DNA from: Clostridia bacterium
GTDB lineage: Bacteria > Bacillota > Clostridia > Oscillospirales > CAG-272
Reading direction: 5' to 3'
Assembly: GCA_017938205.1 (NCBI GenBank)
Contig: JAGBCA010000058.1
Coordinates: 1 to 53,563 of the forward strand
DNA: 53,563 bases
The notes beneath the pieces are model-generated. The model did not search any database. It was given only the letters and a program-made list of their open reading frames with translations, and had not been told where the DNA came from. The position numbers were made by a program, and so were the translations under genes. Positions 8,749 through 17,376 of this stretch are shown here, one piece after another; the first letter of the stretch is position 1, and every line of letters begins with the position of its first letter.

Positions 8749-9588
8749 ATGAAAAAGGCAATACAAATTGCGTACAACGATTGGTTTGAATACAAGTGCG
8801 AATGCGCTGCGAAGGCAGGCTTTGATTGCATCGCGGTAAATTATACAGAGGTTCTTGGGAAGACTGAAGACGAATGGAAGAAAATCACAGAGAATATCGC
8901 GCGCATTCTTGATAAGACAAAACTTTCCTGCCATCAAACGCATCCGCATTATTATAATCTTTTTATTTCTTCCGAAATTTTGGAGGAGGATATGGAATTC
9001 AATATCCGCCAATCCATCATTTCAGGCTCGGCACTCGGCGCAAAATACCACGTGATCCATCCGCGCACGGCAACCTCCGGCGCGGGCTACGGCTCACGCA
9101 CCTCGCTGAAGGACAACCTGCGCTGGATCGGAGGACTTCTTGACTGCGCAAAAAAGCACGGCGCCTCCATCGCCGTTGAAAACCTGCCGATCTTCCCCGG
9201 CTCGGGCAGACTTTTCTATTTTTTCAGCGCCAACGTGGAGGATCATATGGAGCTTGTGGATGCCTTTCAGGATCCGGATCTCGTCGCTTGCTGGGATTTC
9301 GGGCACGCAAATCTGAGCGCATCTGATCAGGCGCAGACCATCTCGATGATGGGAAGCCGCATCAAATGCACCCACGTGCATAACAATTTCGGCTACGGAG
9401 ATCGCCATCTGCCGCCCGATTGCGGCGACATCAAATGGGAAGAGGTTATGCCCGCGCTTGCCAGAACGGGCTACAACGGCGCGCTGACGCTGGAAACGCA
9501 TTCCCTTTTCCGGGAAAAGGATTTTCTTCTAAGCTTTGCCAAGCACAATTATGCCGGGCTCGTTTATCTTGAAGGATTGATGAAATAA
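8749..9588 (+). CDS. Sugar phosphate isomerase/epimerase family protein (TIM barrel)
   Basis: A second, distinct 279-residue protein of the xylose-isomerase-like TIM-barrel superfamily. Motifs are HQTHPHYYN, HPRTATSG, VENLP, CWDFGHAN and the metal-binding TLETHS at the C-terminus. AAAAGGAGAG lies 7 bases before the ATG, and it follows the fucosidase gene by 25 bases, so the pair is probably co-transcribed. It may process the sugar released by the fucosidase or galactosidase. The substrate is unknown. It is only distantly related to the isomerase-type protein at 5047-5979. Confidence 0.82.
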   Translation: MKKAIQIAYNDWFEYKCECAAKAGFDCIAVNYTEVLGKTEDEWKKITENIARILDKTKLSCHQTHPHYYNLFISSEILEEDMEFNIRQSIISGSALGAKYHVIHPRTATSGAGYGSRTSLKDNLRWIGGLLDCAKKHGASIAVENLPIFPGSGRLFYFFSANVEDHMELVDAFQDPDLVACWDFGHANLSASDQAQTISMMGSRIKCTHVHNNFGYGDRHLPPDCGDIKWEEVMPALARTGYNGALTLETHSLFREKDFLLSFAKHNYAGLVYLEGLMK

Positions 9589-9608
9589 CGGAAATTCAGA
9601 TTTTACAA

Positions 9609-9698
9609 ATGCTAAAAGGCGCAATGGCGTTTGATTTCGCAATGGAGCCGGTATCAACCGGCGAGGAACTTCCCTATATGAAAAAAATTGAGGTCTAA
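9609..9698 (+). pseudogene. Possible gene remnant or 29-residue ORF between isomerase and galactosidase
   Basis: A frame from ATG 9609 to TAA 9696-9698 encodes 29 residues ending in EELPYMKKIEV. The frame is open back to a stop at 9570-9572, partly overlapping the end of the isomerase gene. The sequence reads like the C-terminus of a longer enzyme rather than random spacer, which suggests the remains of a deleted gene. No good Shine-Dalgarno precedes the ATG. Its last codons carry the GAGGT that serves as ribosome binding site for the galactosidase gene. Confidence 0.35.
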
Positions 9699-9703
9699 TT
9701 CTT

Positions 9704-11581
9704 ATGAAGATTGAAAATTACGTGGATCAAAGAAAAATCCTCGGCGCATCCGGGCTCTTTTTTGCCGCCGGAGATTTCGGCGTGATCGACGGCTTGGAAA
9801 CCTACAAGCGAACCGAAAAGGACAAAAAGATATTTTACACCTACGAAGAGCAAGGCATACGCCTTGTGGCGGAGCTTTTCTCCGAGGACGGCGTACTCGT
9901 GCGCCGCGGATATTTTGAAAATTGCTCGGACAAGGAGTGCACCCTACGCGCGCTGACCTCTCGCTTCCGTATGGACGGATGTGAATATGAGGTGTATACG
10001 CAATCGAACGGATGGATGCACGAAAGCGGCGGCGGGTGGCAAAATCTCGTTACCGAGGTGAGAGCCTCTGCGGGTGGCATCCGCACCTGTCAAGGCGCAA
10101 CTCCCATGCTCGGAATGCACAATCTTCTCACGAAAAAGAACACGGTATTTCACCTTTTGCCGAACGCGCAGTGGAGCATGGCAGCAAGAAAGGTTTCGCA
10201 CAGCGAAAAGGACGTTGTCGTCGTTGAGGCGGGATTTTCGGACACCGCGCTTGCCTTGAAGGTTTTGCCGGGAGAGAAAATCGAGCTTCCCGAGGTGATT
10301 TTCTATCGAGCAGAGAGCCGAATCGATTTTGACGCCTATAAGCTCCACGCATATTACAACCGTCACTACCCGAGAAAGAAAATGCCCGTGCTTTATAACG
10401 ACTGGCTATACGCCTACGGTGCCGTAAACATAGATGACCTTTATCGCCAGGCAGATGCCGCCGCCGACCTCGGATTTGAAGCCTTCATGGTCGATGCCGG
10501 ATGGTATGGGGACGGCACGAACAATTGGTTCGAATCGGTTGGCGATTGGGTGGAAAACCCAAAAAGCGGACCTGCAGGCAGACTTTCAGAGCTATCGGCA
10601 CACGTGCGAAGCAAGGGGATGATCTTCGGACTTTGGTTCGAGCCTGAGCGCGCAGGAAACGGTAGTCTTGCGCATAAGAAGCATCCCGAGTTTTTCTTCA
10701 AGGGACAATACGGCAATTTCCTTGACTACGCAAATCCAAAGGCCGTGGATTACATTTTGGATGCGGTGTCCGAATGCATCGACCGCTATCACCTCGGCTG
10801 GGTGAAATTTGATTTCAACGAAAATCTCACGGTTGATCCTTCTCAAAGCGGTTTTTATCGCTATTTCAAGGGACAGGAACAGTTCGTTCGCCGCCTGAGA
10901 GAAAAATATCCCGATCTTTATATCACGAACTGCGCAAGCGGCGGCTACCGCATGGAGCTTTCGCAAGGCAGACTTTTTGACAGCTTTTGGCTTTCGGACA
11001 ATCAAGAGCCGATCGAGGGGCTTCGCATCGTAAAGGATACCGCGAAGAGAATGCCTCCCGCGCTCATTGAGCGCTGGTGTGTTGAAAAATACTGCGACGG
11101 TTTTTCTGTGCCCGGCGGCGCATCCGTCGGAAAAATGATCCAATGCTCCAACGCGTTCTGGGACTACGTGGTGGGTGTAAACGATACTTACGTGGAGGGA
11201 TTTTTAACGGGCGGTCCGATGTGCTTTTCCTGCGATCTTGCGGGACTGCCCGAGGATTATAAGACGAGGTATCGTCAAAAGATCGCGGAATATAAGGAAA
11301 TGAGGAATTTCTATATCAGCGCACGCGCAAAAATTCTTGCCGAAGGCTTCGGCGTCACAACGATAGAATATTTCGACGAAGAGCTCAACCGTCTTGTTTT
11401 ACAATTTTTCACGGAAAACGCATACGCCGCTGATCTCCGCATCTATCCCATAGCGGATAAAAACGGCACCTATTGCTTGGGAGAACAGCGGATCCCCGGC
11501 GAAGATCTTATGAAAAACGGTATTCAGATTGAAAATATTCATAAAAACTGCTGTCAAACTTTGGTTCTTGAGAAAATATAA
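9704..11581 (+). CDS. Alpha-galactosidase, GH36
   Basis: A 625-residue GH36 enzyme that removes terminal alpha-galactose. The TIM barrel carries MPVLYNDWLYAYG, FMVDAGWYG and GLWFEPE. KFDFN has the nucleophile D370 (KWDMN in many homologues), NCASGG follows, and LSDN has the acid/base D432. It is about 100 residues shorter than common GH36 proteins, with a reduced N-terminal beta domain. The start is ATG 9704, with GAGGT about 9 bases upstream. No signal peptide is visible. It is the last gene of the transcript that begins with the fucosidase, and a terminator follows after 4 bases. Confidence is high for family and moderate for the natural substrate. Confidence 0.92.
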   Translation: MKIENYVDQRKILGASGLFFAAGDFGVIDGLETYKRTEKDKKIFYTYEEQGIRLVAELFSEDGVLVRRGYFENCSDKECTLRALTSRFRMDGCEYEVYTQSNGWMHESGGGWQNLVTEVRASAGGIRTCQGATPMLGMHNLLTKKNTVFHLLPNAQWSMAARKVSHSEKDVVVVEAGFSDTALALKVLPGEKIELPEVIFYRAESRIDFDAYKLHAYYNRHYPRKKMPVLYNDWLYAYGAVNIDDLYRQADAAADLGFEAFMVDAGWYGDGTNNWFESVGDWVENPKSGPAGRLSELSAHVRSKGMIFGLWFEPERAGNGSLAHKKHPEFFFKGQYGNFLDYANPKAVDYILDAVSECIDRYHLGWVKFDFNENLTVDPSQSGFYRYFKGQEQFVRRLREKYPDLYITNCASGGYRMELSQGRLFDSFWLSDNQEPIEGLRIVKDTAKRMPPALIERWCVEKYCDGFSVPGGASVGKMIQCSNAFWDYVVGVNDTYVEGFLTGGPMCFSCDLAGLPEDYKTRYRQKIAEYKEMRNFYISARAKILAEGFGVTTIEYFDEELNRLVLQFFTENAYAADLRIYPIADKNGTYCLGEQRIPGEDLMKNGIQIENIHKNCCQTLVLEKI

Positions 11582-11585
11582 AAGA

Positions 11586-11622
11586 AGCTCTGTAGGGTGA
11601 AAATGCCTTACAGAGCTTTTTG
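11586..11622. terminator. Bidirectional terminator between galactosidase and HAD genes
   Basis: Stem AAGCTCTGTA (11586-11595) with TACAGAGCTT (11610-11619), extended by a GG/CC pair after a one-base bulge. T run on the plus side (11618-11622) and AAAAG/CTTTT on the other. It serves the convergent genes ending at 11581 (plus) and 11628 (minus). Confidence 0.8.
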
Positions 11623-11627
11623 ATTGA

Positions 11628-12284
11628 TTAAATTTTCAAGGCCCTCAAAATATCATCGGGCGTTTCCGCCAATGCATCTGCACCGCAGTCGCGAAGCTCC
11701 GCCTCGTCGCGGTAGCCCCAAAGAACACCGATAGCCTTGGCTGCGCCGTAATTTTTGGCAGTTTGCATATCCACACCGCTATCTCCGATAAAGGCGGTTT
11801 CGGCGGCAGTAAGACCAAGTGCCGAAAGCACGGGCGCGACTGCATCGGGGTTCGGCTTCAAGGGAACGCCCGGCTTACCGCCAAAGATCACGTCCACCGT
11901 ATCCCCGAAGAATTTCTCCACCAAGGGGCGCACGGCCCCTTCGGGCTTATTGGAAAGAACGGCGATGCGTATTCCCTTTGCTTTCAAGGAAGAAACGAGC
12001 GCCACCGTGCCGTGATACGGCTCGGTAAGATAATCGGGAGATGCATTGTAGGTATCATCATAGTCACGAAAGAAGGCATCAAAGTCATCGACCTCGTGGC
12101 CGACCTGCTGCAGCGCGCGCTCAAGAAGATTGCGTGCGCCCTTTCCGATCAGGGTTCGGCAGACATCCTCACAAATCGTTTCCGCCCCCGCATTCTTCAG
12201 GGATCGGTTGACATAATGCGTAATAGTGGTCAGCGTATTGAGAAGCGTTCCATCCAGATCAAAGATACAAGCCTTGATTTCCAT
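11628..12284 (-). CDS. HAD-superfamily phosphatase, phosphoglycolate-phosphatase type
   Basis: A 218-residue HAD hydrolase. Motif I is FDLDGTLLNT near the N-terminus, with the nucleophile and acid/base Asp. A helical cap of type C1 follows (NRSLKNAGAETICEDVCRTLIG). Motif II is VLSNKPEG, and motifs III/IV read KPNPDAVAPVL and FIGDSGVDMQTAKNYGA. This set matches the Gph/PpaX group that dephosphorylates phosphoglycolate or small phosphoesters. AAGGGA lies about 6 bases before the ATG. It is 23 bases downstream of pcrA on the same strand, so the two are probably co-transcribed. The exact substrate is not shown by the sequence. Confidence 0.88.
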   Translation of the reverse strand: MEIKACIFDLDGTLLNTLTTITHYVNRSLKNAGAETICEDVCRTLIGKGARNLLERALQQVGHEVDDFDAFFRDYDDTYNASPDYLTEPYHGTVALVSSLKAKGIRIAVLSNKPEGAVRPLVEKFFGDTVDVIFGGKPGVPLKPNPDAVAPVLSALGLTAAETAFIGDSGVDMQTAKNYGAAKAIGVLWGYRDEAELRDCGADALAETPDDILRALKI

Positions 12285-12307
12285 CGTATTCCCTTTTCTT
12301 TGTTTTG

Positions 12308-14734
12308 TTATATTTTTTGGAGCTTCGCGAAGGTAGCCATCAGCTTTTTCTCCACGCCGTTGTCAAACCTCACCTGATACAGAACGTCGCCGCCCATGTC
12401 CTTTGCGAACACAATCGTTCCGTCCCCGAACGCCGTATGGCGCACACGCGTGCCCACGGAAAATTTTTCCACGCCGAAGCTTTTTGCCCCGCTTTTTTGT
12501 TGCGGTGCGCTTCCGAAGGCGCGGCGATTCATTTCGCTGTAAGCGGGGGCGCCAAAGGAACCTCCCACTGCAGACTTTCTTTGCTGATACGAAGCAGCGC
12601 CCGTGGTGCGCGGTGGGATCACGCGAGGCTTCGGGCGCACTGTGAGCTCTGCGGGGACCTCCTCACGAATGAAGCAGGAGAGATTGCCGTACGCCGTTCG
12701 CCCGTACATCATGCGGTTTTTCGCATAGGTGATGAAAAGCTGCTCCTTTGCGCGCGTGATCGCAACGTAGCAAAGTCTGCGCTCCTCGCTCATCTGCTCG
12801 GGCTCACTCATATTCGTTTGCGAGGGAAAAAGACCGTCCTCCATGCCTGCAAGAAATACCACGGGGAACTCAAGTCCCTTTGCGGAATGCACCGTCATCA
12901 TCACGACGGCATCCGCATCCTCATCGTATTTATCCACGTCGCTGACAAGGGCGATCTCCTCAAGGAAGCCTGCAAGGCTGATCTCCTCGCCGCTCTCATT
13001 CTGGCGCTTTTCATACTCCGTCGCGGCGGCGATAAATTCCTCCACGTTCTGGATCCTTCCCTCGCCCTCAAAGCCCTCGGCAACGAGCATCTGCTTATAG
13101 CCCGTTTCCTCAAAGAGTGCCGTTAAAAGCTCGGAGGGAAGCTCCTTCCCTGCCTTGATGCGCTCGATATTCTGCACAAAATCCGAAAGCTTCGCGGCAG
13201 AGCGTCCAAGCGCAGTATAGCTCTCCGCCTTTGCCATGATCTCATACATGGAAAGTCCGTTCTCCTGCCCAAGCTGCTCCACAGCCTCAACCGTTGCGGC
13301 ACCGATGCCTCTCTTCGGCTCGTTGATGATGCGCTTTAAGCGCAGATCATCTCTCGGCGTGCAGGCAACCGTTAGATACGCGAGCATATCGCGGATCTCC
13401 TTACGGTCGTAGAAGCGCTGACCGCCGAGAATGCGGTACGGAATACCGCTCTTTGTGAAGGTGGTCTCCAGAGAGCGTGCAAGCTCGTTGACACGGTAAA
13501 GGATCGCATAATCACCGTATTTTTTGCCGTTTTCCGTGCGGTGCTTATGGATCGTTTCAATAATATATTTGCCCTCATCGACCTGATCGGCCGCCTCCTT
13601 GATCACGATGCGCTCCCCCGCGCCCTTATCCGACCAAAGCTTTTTTGCGTGGCGATCCTCGTTGTGGCTGATGATCGCGTTTGCGGCATTCAGAATATTC
13701 TCGGTGGAGCGGTAGTTCTGCTCCAGCTTTACCACGTGCGCATCGGGATAGGTCTTATCGAAATTCAATATATTCTCGATCGTTGCGCCGCGGAACTTAT
13801 AGATGCTCTGATCGTCGTCTCCCACGACCATGATATTGCGCTCACCGTCAGACAAAAGCTTCGTCAGAATAAACTGCGCGTAGTTCGTGTCCTGATACTC
13901 ATCCACCAGCACGTAGCGGAATTTACGCTGATAATATTCGCGCACGTCGTCAAAGCCCTCCAGAAGCCGCACGGTCTGCATGATGATGTCATCAAAGTCC
14001 ATCGCGTTGTATTCCTTCAGCTTTTTCTGATATAGCTTATAGATCTCTCTTATATCCTTGGTGCGCGGATCTCTTTCTATCTCAAACTTGTCCGGGGTCT
14101 CCAGGCGGTCCTTTGCTCGGCTGATCGCCCCCGCCACAGCCTTGGGAGCAAGGCGCTTTTCGTCAATCGAAAGCTCCTTCATGCAAATGGAGATCAAACG
14201 CTTCTGATCATCGGTATCGTAGATCGAGAAGCCGGGTGCATAGCCGAGGCGCTCGCCGTATTTACGCAGAATGCGCAGACAGATGGAGTGGAAGGTTCCC
14301 GTCCAGACCGAGGCAGCAACCTCGGGATCGGGGAACACGTGCTCCAGTCTCTCACGGATCTCCTTTGCTGCCTTGTTCGTAAAGGTAAAGGCAAGCAAGG
14401 CCCACGGCGGGCAAGGATCTGAAATGAACTCCGGCAGGATCTCGTTGATCTCCTCTACCGAGCCCTCTGCTGCAGCCTCCAACGCCTCGGTCATATCCAG
14501 GCTGACGGATTCGGGAATCGTTTCCGTATGATACGCATTGCCGTATTTAATAAGATAAGAAATGCGATTAACGAGCACCGTCGTCTTTCCGCTGCCCGCG
14601 CCCGCCAACACAAGAAGCGGTCCCTTAGCGAGAAAAACCGCCTCTCTTTGCTTCTCGTTTAGCTTCACTCCGTAAACCTTATCAAAAAGTCGGCGCTTTG
14701 CCAAGAGAAAACGCTGTTTTTTATCCTGCATCAT
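12308..14734 (-). CDS. pcrA: ATP-dependent DNA helicase PcrA/UvrD
   Basis: An 808-residue superfamily 1 helicase acting in DNA repair and in removal of replication roadblocks. Motif I is GAGSGKT (residues 45-51); later motifs are AFTFTNKAA (Ia), VDEYQDTN (II), VVGDDDQSIYKFRGA (III), LEQNYRST (IV), MMTVHSAKGLEFPVVFLAG (V) and EERRLCYVAITRAKE (VI). The C-terminus has the Gly-Lys-rich KFSVGTRVRHTAFGDGTIV module, as in PcrA, which binds RNA polymerase. About 44 residues (66-109) are inserted between motifs I and Ia, absent in the common 720-750-residue PcrA but familiar to me from clostridial relatives. The start codon ATG 14734 has an AAGGAAG unusually far upstream (about 15 bases), and a second ATG directly follows the first. 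Confidence 0.95.
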   Translation of the reverse strand: MMQDKKQRFLLAKRRLFDKVYGVKLNEKQREAVFLAKGPLLVLAGAGSGKTTVLVNRISYLIKYGNAYHTETIPESVSLDMTEALEAAAEGSVEEINEILPEFISDPCPPWALLAFTFTNKAAKEIRERLEHVFPDPEVAASVWTGTFHSICLRILRKYGERLGYAPGFSIYDTDDQKRLISICMKELSIDEKRLAPKAVAGAISRAKDRLETPDKFEIERDPRTKDIREIYKLYQKKLKEYNAMDFDDIIMQTVRLLEGFDDVREYYQRKFRYVLVDEYQDTNYAQFILTKLLSDGERNIMVVGDDDQSIYKFRGATIENILNFDKTYPDAHVVKLEQNYRSTENILNAANAIISHNEDRHAKKLWSDKGAGERIVIKEAADQVDEGKYIIETIHKHRTENGKKYGDYAILYRVNELARSLETTFTKSGIPYRILGGQRFYDRKEIRDMLAYLTVACTPRDDLRLKRIINEPKRGIGAATVEAVEQLGQENGLSMYEIMAKAESYTALGRSAAKLSDFVQNIERIKAGKELPSELLTALFEETGYKQMLVAEGFEGEGRIQNVEEFIAAATEYEKRQNESGEEISLAGFLEEIALVSDVDKYDEDADAVVMMTVHSAKGLEFPVVFLAGMEDGLFPSQTNMSEPEQMSEERRLCYVAITRAKEQLFITYAKNRMMYGRTAYGNLSCFIREEVPAELTVRPKPRVIPPRTTGAASYQQRKSAVGGSFGAPAYSEMNRRAFGSAPQQKSGAKSFGVEKFSVGTRVRHTAFGDGTIVFAKDMGGDVLYQVRFDNGVEKKLMATFAKLQKI

Positions 14735-14910
14735 CGTTTATATTTGTTCTTCCTTCATCGTTTTTTGTAATCGTATTTTATACGAACCATTTATTCGAAA
14801 ATACCATTTTATTCTTGTCCGCACCCCTTTTCCGATTGCAAGCAGCCGATCGGTAAAATGCATTTTTCCCGAATGTCAAGAGGGTTTGGAAATTTTCTTT
14901 TATTTTCGGG

Positions 14911-14945
14911 TTTTCCACAATAAAAAATGTGGAAAATGTGGAAAA
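14911..14945. repeat. DnaA-box-like triple element, copy 1
   Basis: TTTTCCACA at 14911-14919, 8 bases, TGTGGAAAA at 14928-14936, then directly TGTGGAAAA at 14937-14945. All three 9-mers fit the relaxed DnaA-box consensus TTWTNCACA in one or the other orientation. The outer and middle boxes form a perfect 9-base inverted repeat. Confidence 0.7.
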
Positions 14946-14996
14946 TTCAGCGGTCAAGCCCTGCAAACACGCGGTTTATGGTAAAAAATTCCTGGG

Positions 14997-15031
14997 TTTT
15001 CCACAACTTCGATTGTGGAGATTGTGGAAAA
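14997..15031. repeat. DnaA-box-like triple element, copy 2
   Basis: TTTTCCACA at 14997-15005, 8 bases, TGTGGAGAT at 15014-15022 (degenerate), then directly TGTGGAAAA at 15023-15031. Same 9-8-9-0-9 spacing as copy 1, starting 86 bases downstream of it. Confidence 0.7.
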
Positions 15032-15183
15032 CTCGGCCTTTCTTTTTCCGTACTTTTGATAAAAAAACGCCGCTTTTTGAGTTTTTTTCATTTTCATGTG
15101 TTTGTGAAAACTGCCCGCTTTTTTTACCGCTTCGGTCGGTGTATTTTGTACGAACTTTTTTGTGCTCATATTCAAAAGTCATT

Positions 15184-17268
15184 TTAACGACTGCCGCGTT
15201 TTTTCTTCAAAGCCGCACCGCTTCCCGATTGGCCGCCTGCCTTTTTGGGGCTTCTTTTTTTATCGATCCGCTCCGCCTCACGCAGGATCCGAGCAGCATC
15301 CTCGCCGAAAACGCGTGCAAGCTTGCTCTGTTTTTTTCTTACCTCCGCGCCGCCCGAAAAAGCAGGCGTGCCGCGCGTGGGCTTTTTACCGCCGTGCGTG
15401 GGCGCGCGATGCCCGGAGGACTTAGGGGCAGGCTTCACGTAGGGAGCATTTTTTCCATCCCTGCCGAAAGCGGGACGCACAAGGCATTCAGCCCCTGTAC
15501 CGATCAGATCCTCTCTTCCCGCAAGGCGAAGTGCCTCACGCACGAGGTTGGCATTTTCCGGCTTCTTATATTGCAAAAGCGCACGCTGCAGCTGCTTTTC
15601 GTGATAATCCGTGGTGACGTAGACGGACTTTCCCGTCATGGGATGGATGCCGGTGTAATACATAACCGTGGAGATCGTACCGGGGGTCGGATAAAAATCC
15701 TGCACCTGCTCGGGAGAATACCCCCATTTTTTGAGCCAAAGCGCCATTTCCACCGCATCCTGCATCGTTGCACCCGGGTGCGAGGACATCAGGTACGGAA
15801 CGAGATACTGCTCAAGCCCCGCCGCCTTGCAAAGTGAGAAATACGTTCCCTTAAATTTTTCAAAAACGGCAACGGGCGGCTTTCCCATCATGGCAAGCGC
15901 GCCGTCCGAGCAATGCTCCGGTGCCACCTTCAGCTGTCCCGAAACGTGCCGCTCAACGAGCTGACGGAAGAAGGAAGGATCCTTATCGTAGACGAGATAA
16001 TCGAAACGAATGCCCGAGCGCACGAACACCTTTTTCACACCGTCCACCGCCTCGACCTCGCGCAAAAGCCGCGCGTATTCCGAGTGATCCACCACGAGAT
16101 TCTTGCAGGGCGTGGGCGCGAGACACTTACGGCGCTCGCACATACCGTTTTTCTCCTGCTGCGCGCAGGATGGATAGCGGAAATTGGCTGTTGGGCCGCC
16201 AACGTCGTTGATATACCCCTTGAAATCCTTCATGGAGGCGATCTTTTTTGCTTCACCAACCACGCTTTCTATACTCCGCGAGCGCACCTCTCTGCCCTGA
16301 TGAAAGGCAATGGCGCAAAAGTTGCAGGCACCGAAGCAGCCGCGGTTATGCGTGATCGAGAACTTGACCTCCGTGATCGCGGGAACGCCGCCGAGCGGCT
16401 CGTAATCGGGATGGTACTCGCGCGTATACGGCAATGCGTACACGCGATCCAGCTCCTCGCGCGAGAGCGGGGGCATGGGGGGATTCTGCACCAGCATTTT
16501 ATCCCCGTAATATTCCACAACGGCACGGCCGCGAACGGAGTCCGTGTTTCTGTACTGCGTTGCAAAGGCGGCGGCATAGGCCGCTTTATCCGTCTTTAAG
16601 GTATCGTAGTCACCGATCTCAATGCTCTCATAGAACACCGGATCGCCCTTTTTGCAAAGATATACAGTTCCGCGCACGTCACGGATCTTTTTGATCGGTA
16701 CGCCCTTATCCAGAAGCGCGGCAATGCGAAGAAGGATATTTTCGCCCATACCGTAGGTCAGAAGATCGGCGCGGGAATCCACGAGAATGCTGCGGCGCAC
16801 GCGATCGTCCCAATAGTCGTAATGCGCAAAGCGGCGCAAGGAGGCCTCAAGGCCGCCGAGAATGATCGGCACGTCACCGTACGCCTCGCGAATGCGGTTA
16901 CAGTACACGATGGTGGCGCGATCGGGGCGTAGCCCCATCTTTCCGCCGGGGCTATAATAATCATAGGAGCGCTTTTTCTTCGATACCGTGTAATGCGCGA
17001 CCATCGAGTCTATATTTCCCGCCGTGACGAGAAAGCCGAGGCGCGGACGACCGAAGCGGCGAAAATCCTCACAGCTCTTATAATCCGGCTGAGAGAGGAT
17101 AGCAACGCGAAAGCCCGCCGCAGAAAGAACGCGGCTGATGATGGCCACGCCAAAGGACGGATGATCCACGTAGGCATCACCCGTGACGTATACAAAATCC
17201 ACGTCGCTCCATCCGTGCGCGCGCACATCCTCTGCGCTGACGGGAAGAAAATCCATGCGTTCTGCCAT
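15184..17268 (-). CDS. ygiQ: YgiQ-family radical SAM protein
   Basis: A 694-residue member of the YgiQ/UPF0313 family, radical SAM proteins of unknown reaction. The N-terminal cobalamin-binding-like domain (PSFGVAIISRVLSAAGFRVAIL, LGGLEASLRRFAHYDYWDD) precedes the radical SAM core with C-x3-C-x2-C in NRGCFGACNFC around residues 310-317. The family motif TPGTISTVMYYTG follows. The C-terminal 90 residues are Lys/Arg/Gly-rich and probably unstructured. The start is placed at 17268, because GAAGGAGAG lies 5 to 10 bases upstream; the frame continues 31 codons further without a site. It is the last gene of the minus-strand mrnC-hisS-ygiQ run, about 100 bases after hisS. Function is not established. 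Confidence 0.9.
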   Translation of the reverse strand: MAERMDFLPVSAEDVRAHGWSDVDFVYVTGDAYVDHPSFGVAIISRVLSAAGFRVAILSQPDYKSCEDFRRFGRPRLGFLVTAGNIDSMVAHYTVSKKKRSYDYYSPGGKMGLRPDRATIVYCNRIREAYGDVPIILGGLEASLRRFAHYDYWDDRVRRSILVDSRADLLTYGMGENILLRIAALLDKGVPIKKIRDVRGTVYLCKKGDPVFYESIEIGDYDTLKTDKAAYAAAFATQYRNTDSVRGRAVVEYYGDKMLVQNPPMPPLSREELDRVYALPYTREYHPDYEPLGGVPAITEVKFSITHNRGCFGACNFCAIAFHQGREVRSRSIESVVGEAKKIASMKDFKGYINDVGGPTANFRYPSCAQQEKNGMCERRKCLAPTPCKNLVVDHSEYARLLREVEAVDGVKKVFVRSGIRFDYLVYDKDPSFFRQLVERHVSGQLKVAPEHCSDGALAMMGKPPVAVFEKFKGTYFSLCKAAGLEQYLVPYLMSSHPGATMQDAVEMALWLKKWGYSPEQVQDFYPTPGTISTVMYYTGIHPMTGKSVYVTTDYHEKQLQRALLQYKKPENANLVREALRLAGREDLIGTGAECLVRPAFGRDGKNAPYVKPAPKSSGHRAPTHGGKKPTRGTPAFSGGAEVRKKQSKLARVFGEDAARILREAERIDKKRSPKKAGGQSGSGAALKKKRGSR

Positions 17269-17376
17269 AAAGCTCTCCTTCTTCTTTTTCTCTATACCTT
17301 TTTCTAAGGCAGAAACCGTCCGAGAGGGGCACTCACGGGCGGCTTCTTCGCTATTTTGCAAACAATTGTTTTCTTT

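Larger units (their letters stand above)
14735..15183. other. 449-base intergenic region upstream of pcrA
   Basis: No credible gene. It is T-rich and A-rich in blocks and contains two copies of a 35-base three-box element (see the two repeat entries). No sigma-A promoter with good spacing was found for pcrA; a weak minus-strand TATAAA at about 14780-14785 is possible. Short open frames here are low-complexity, Phe- and Leu-rich and without ribosome binding sites. Confidence 0.7.

Noticed and set aside
9655-9668. Small CCGGT/ACCGG hairpin in the gap before the galactosidase gene
   Set aside because: Five-base stem without T run, inside the probable gene remnant; no function indicated.
14927-15187. 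Phe-rich small open frames in the pcrA upstream region
   Set aside because: No ribosome binding site; composition follows the T-runs and the repeat elements.
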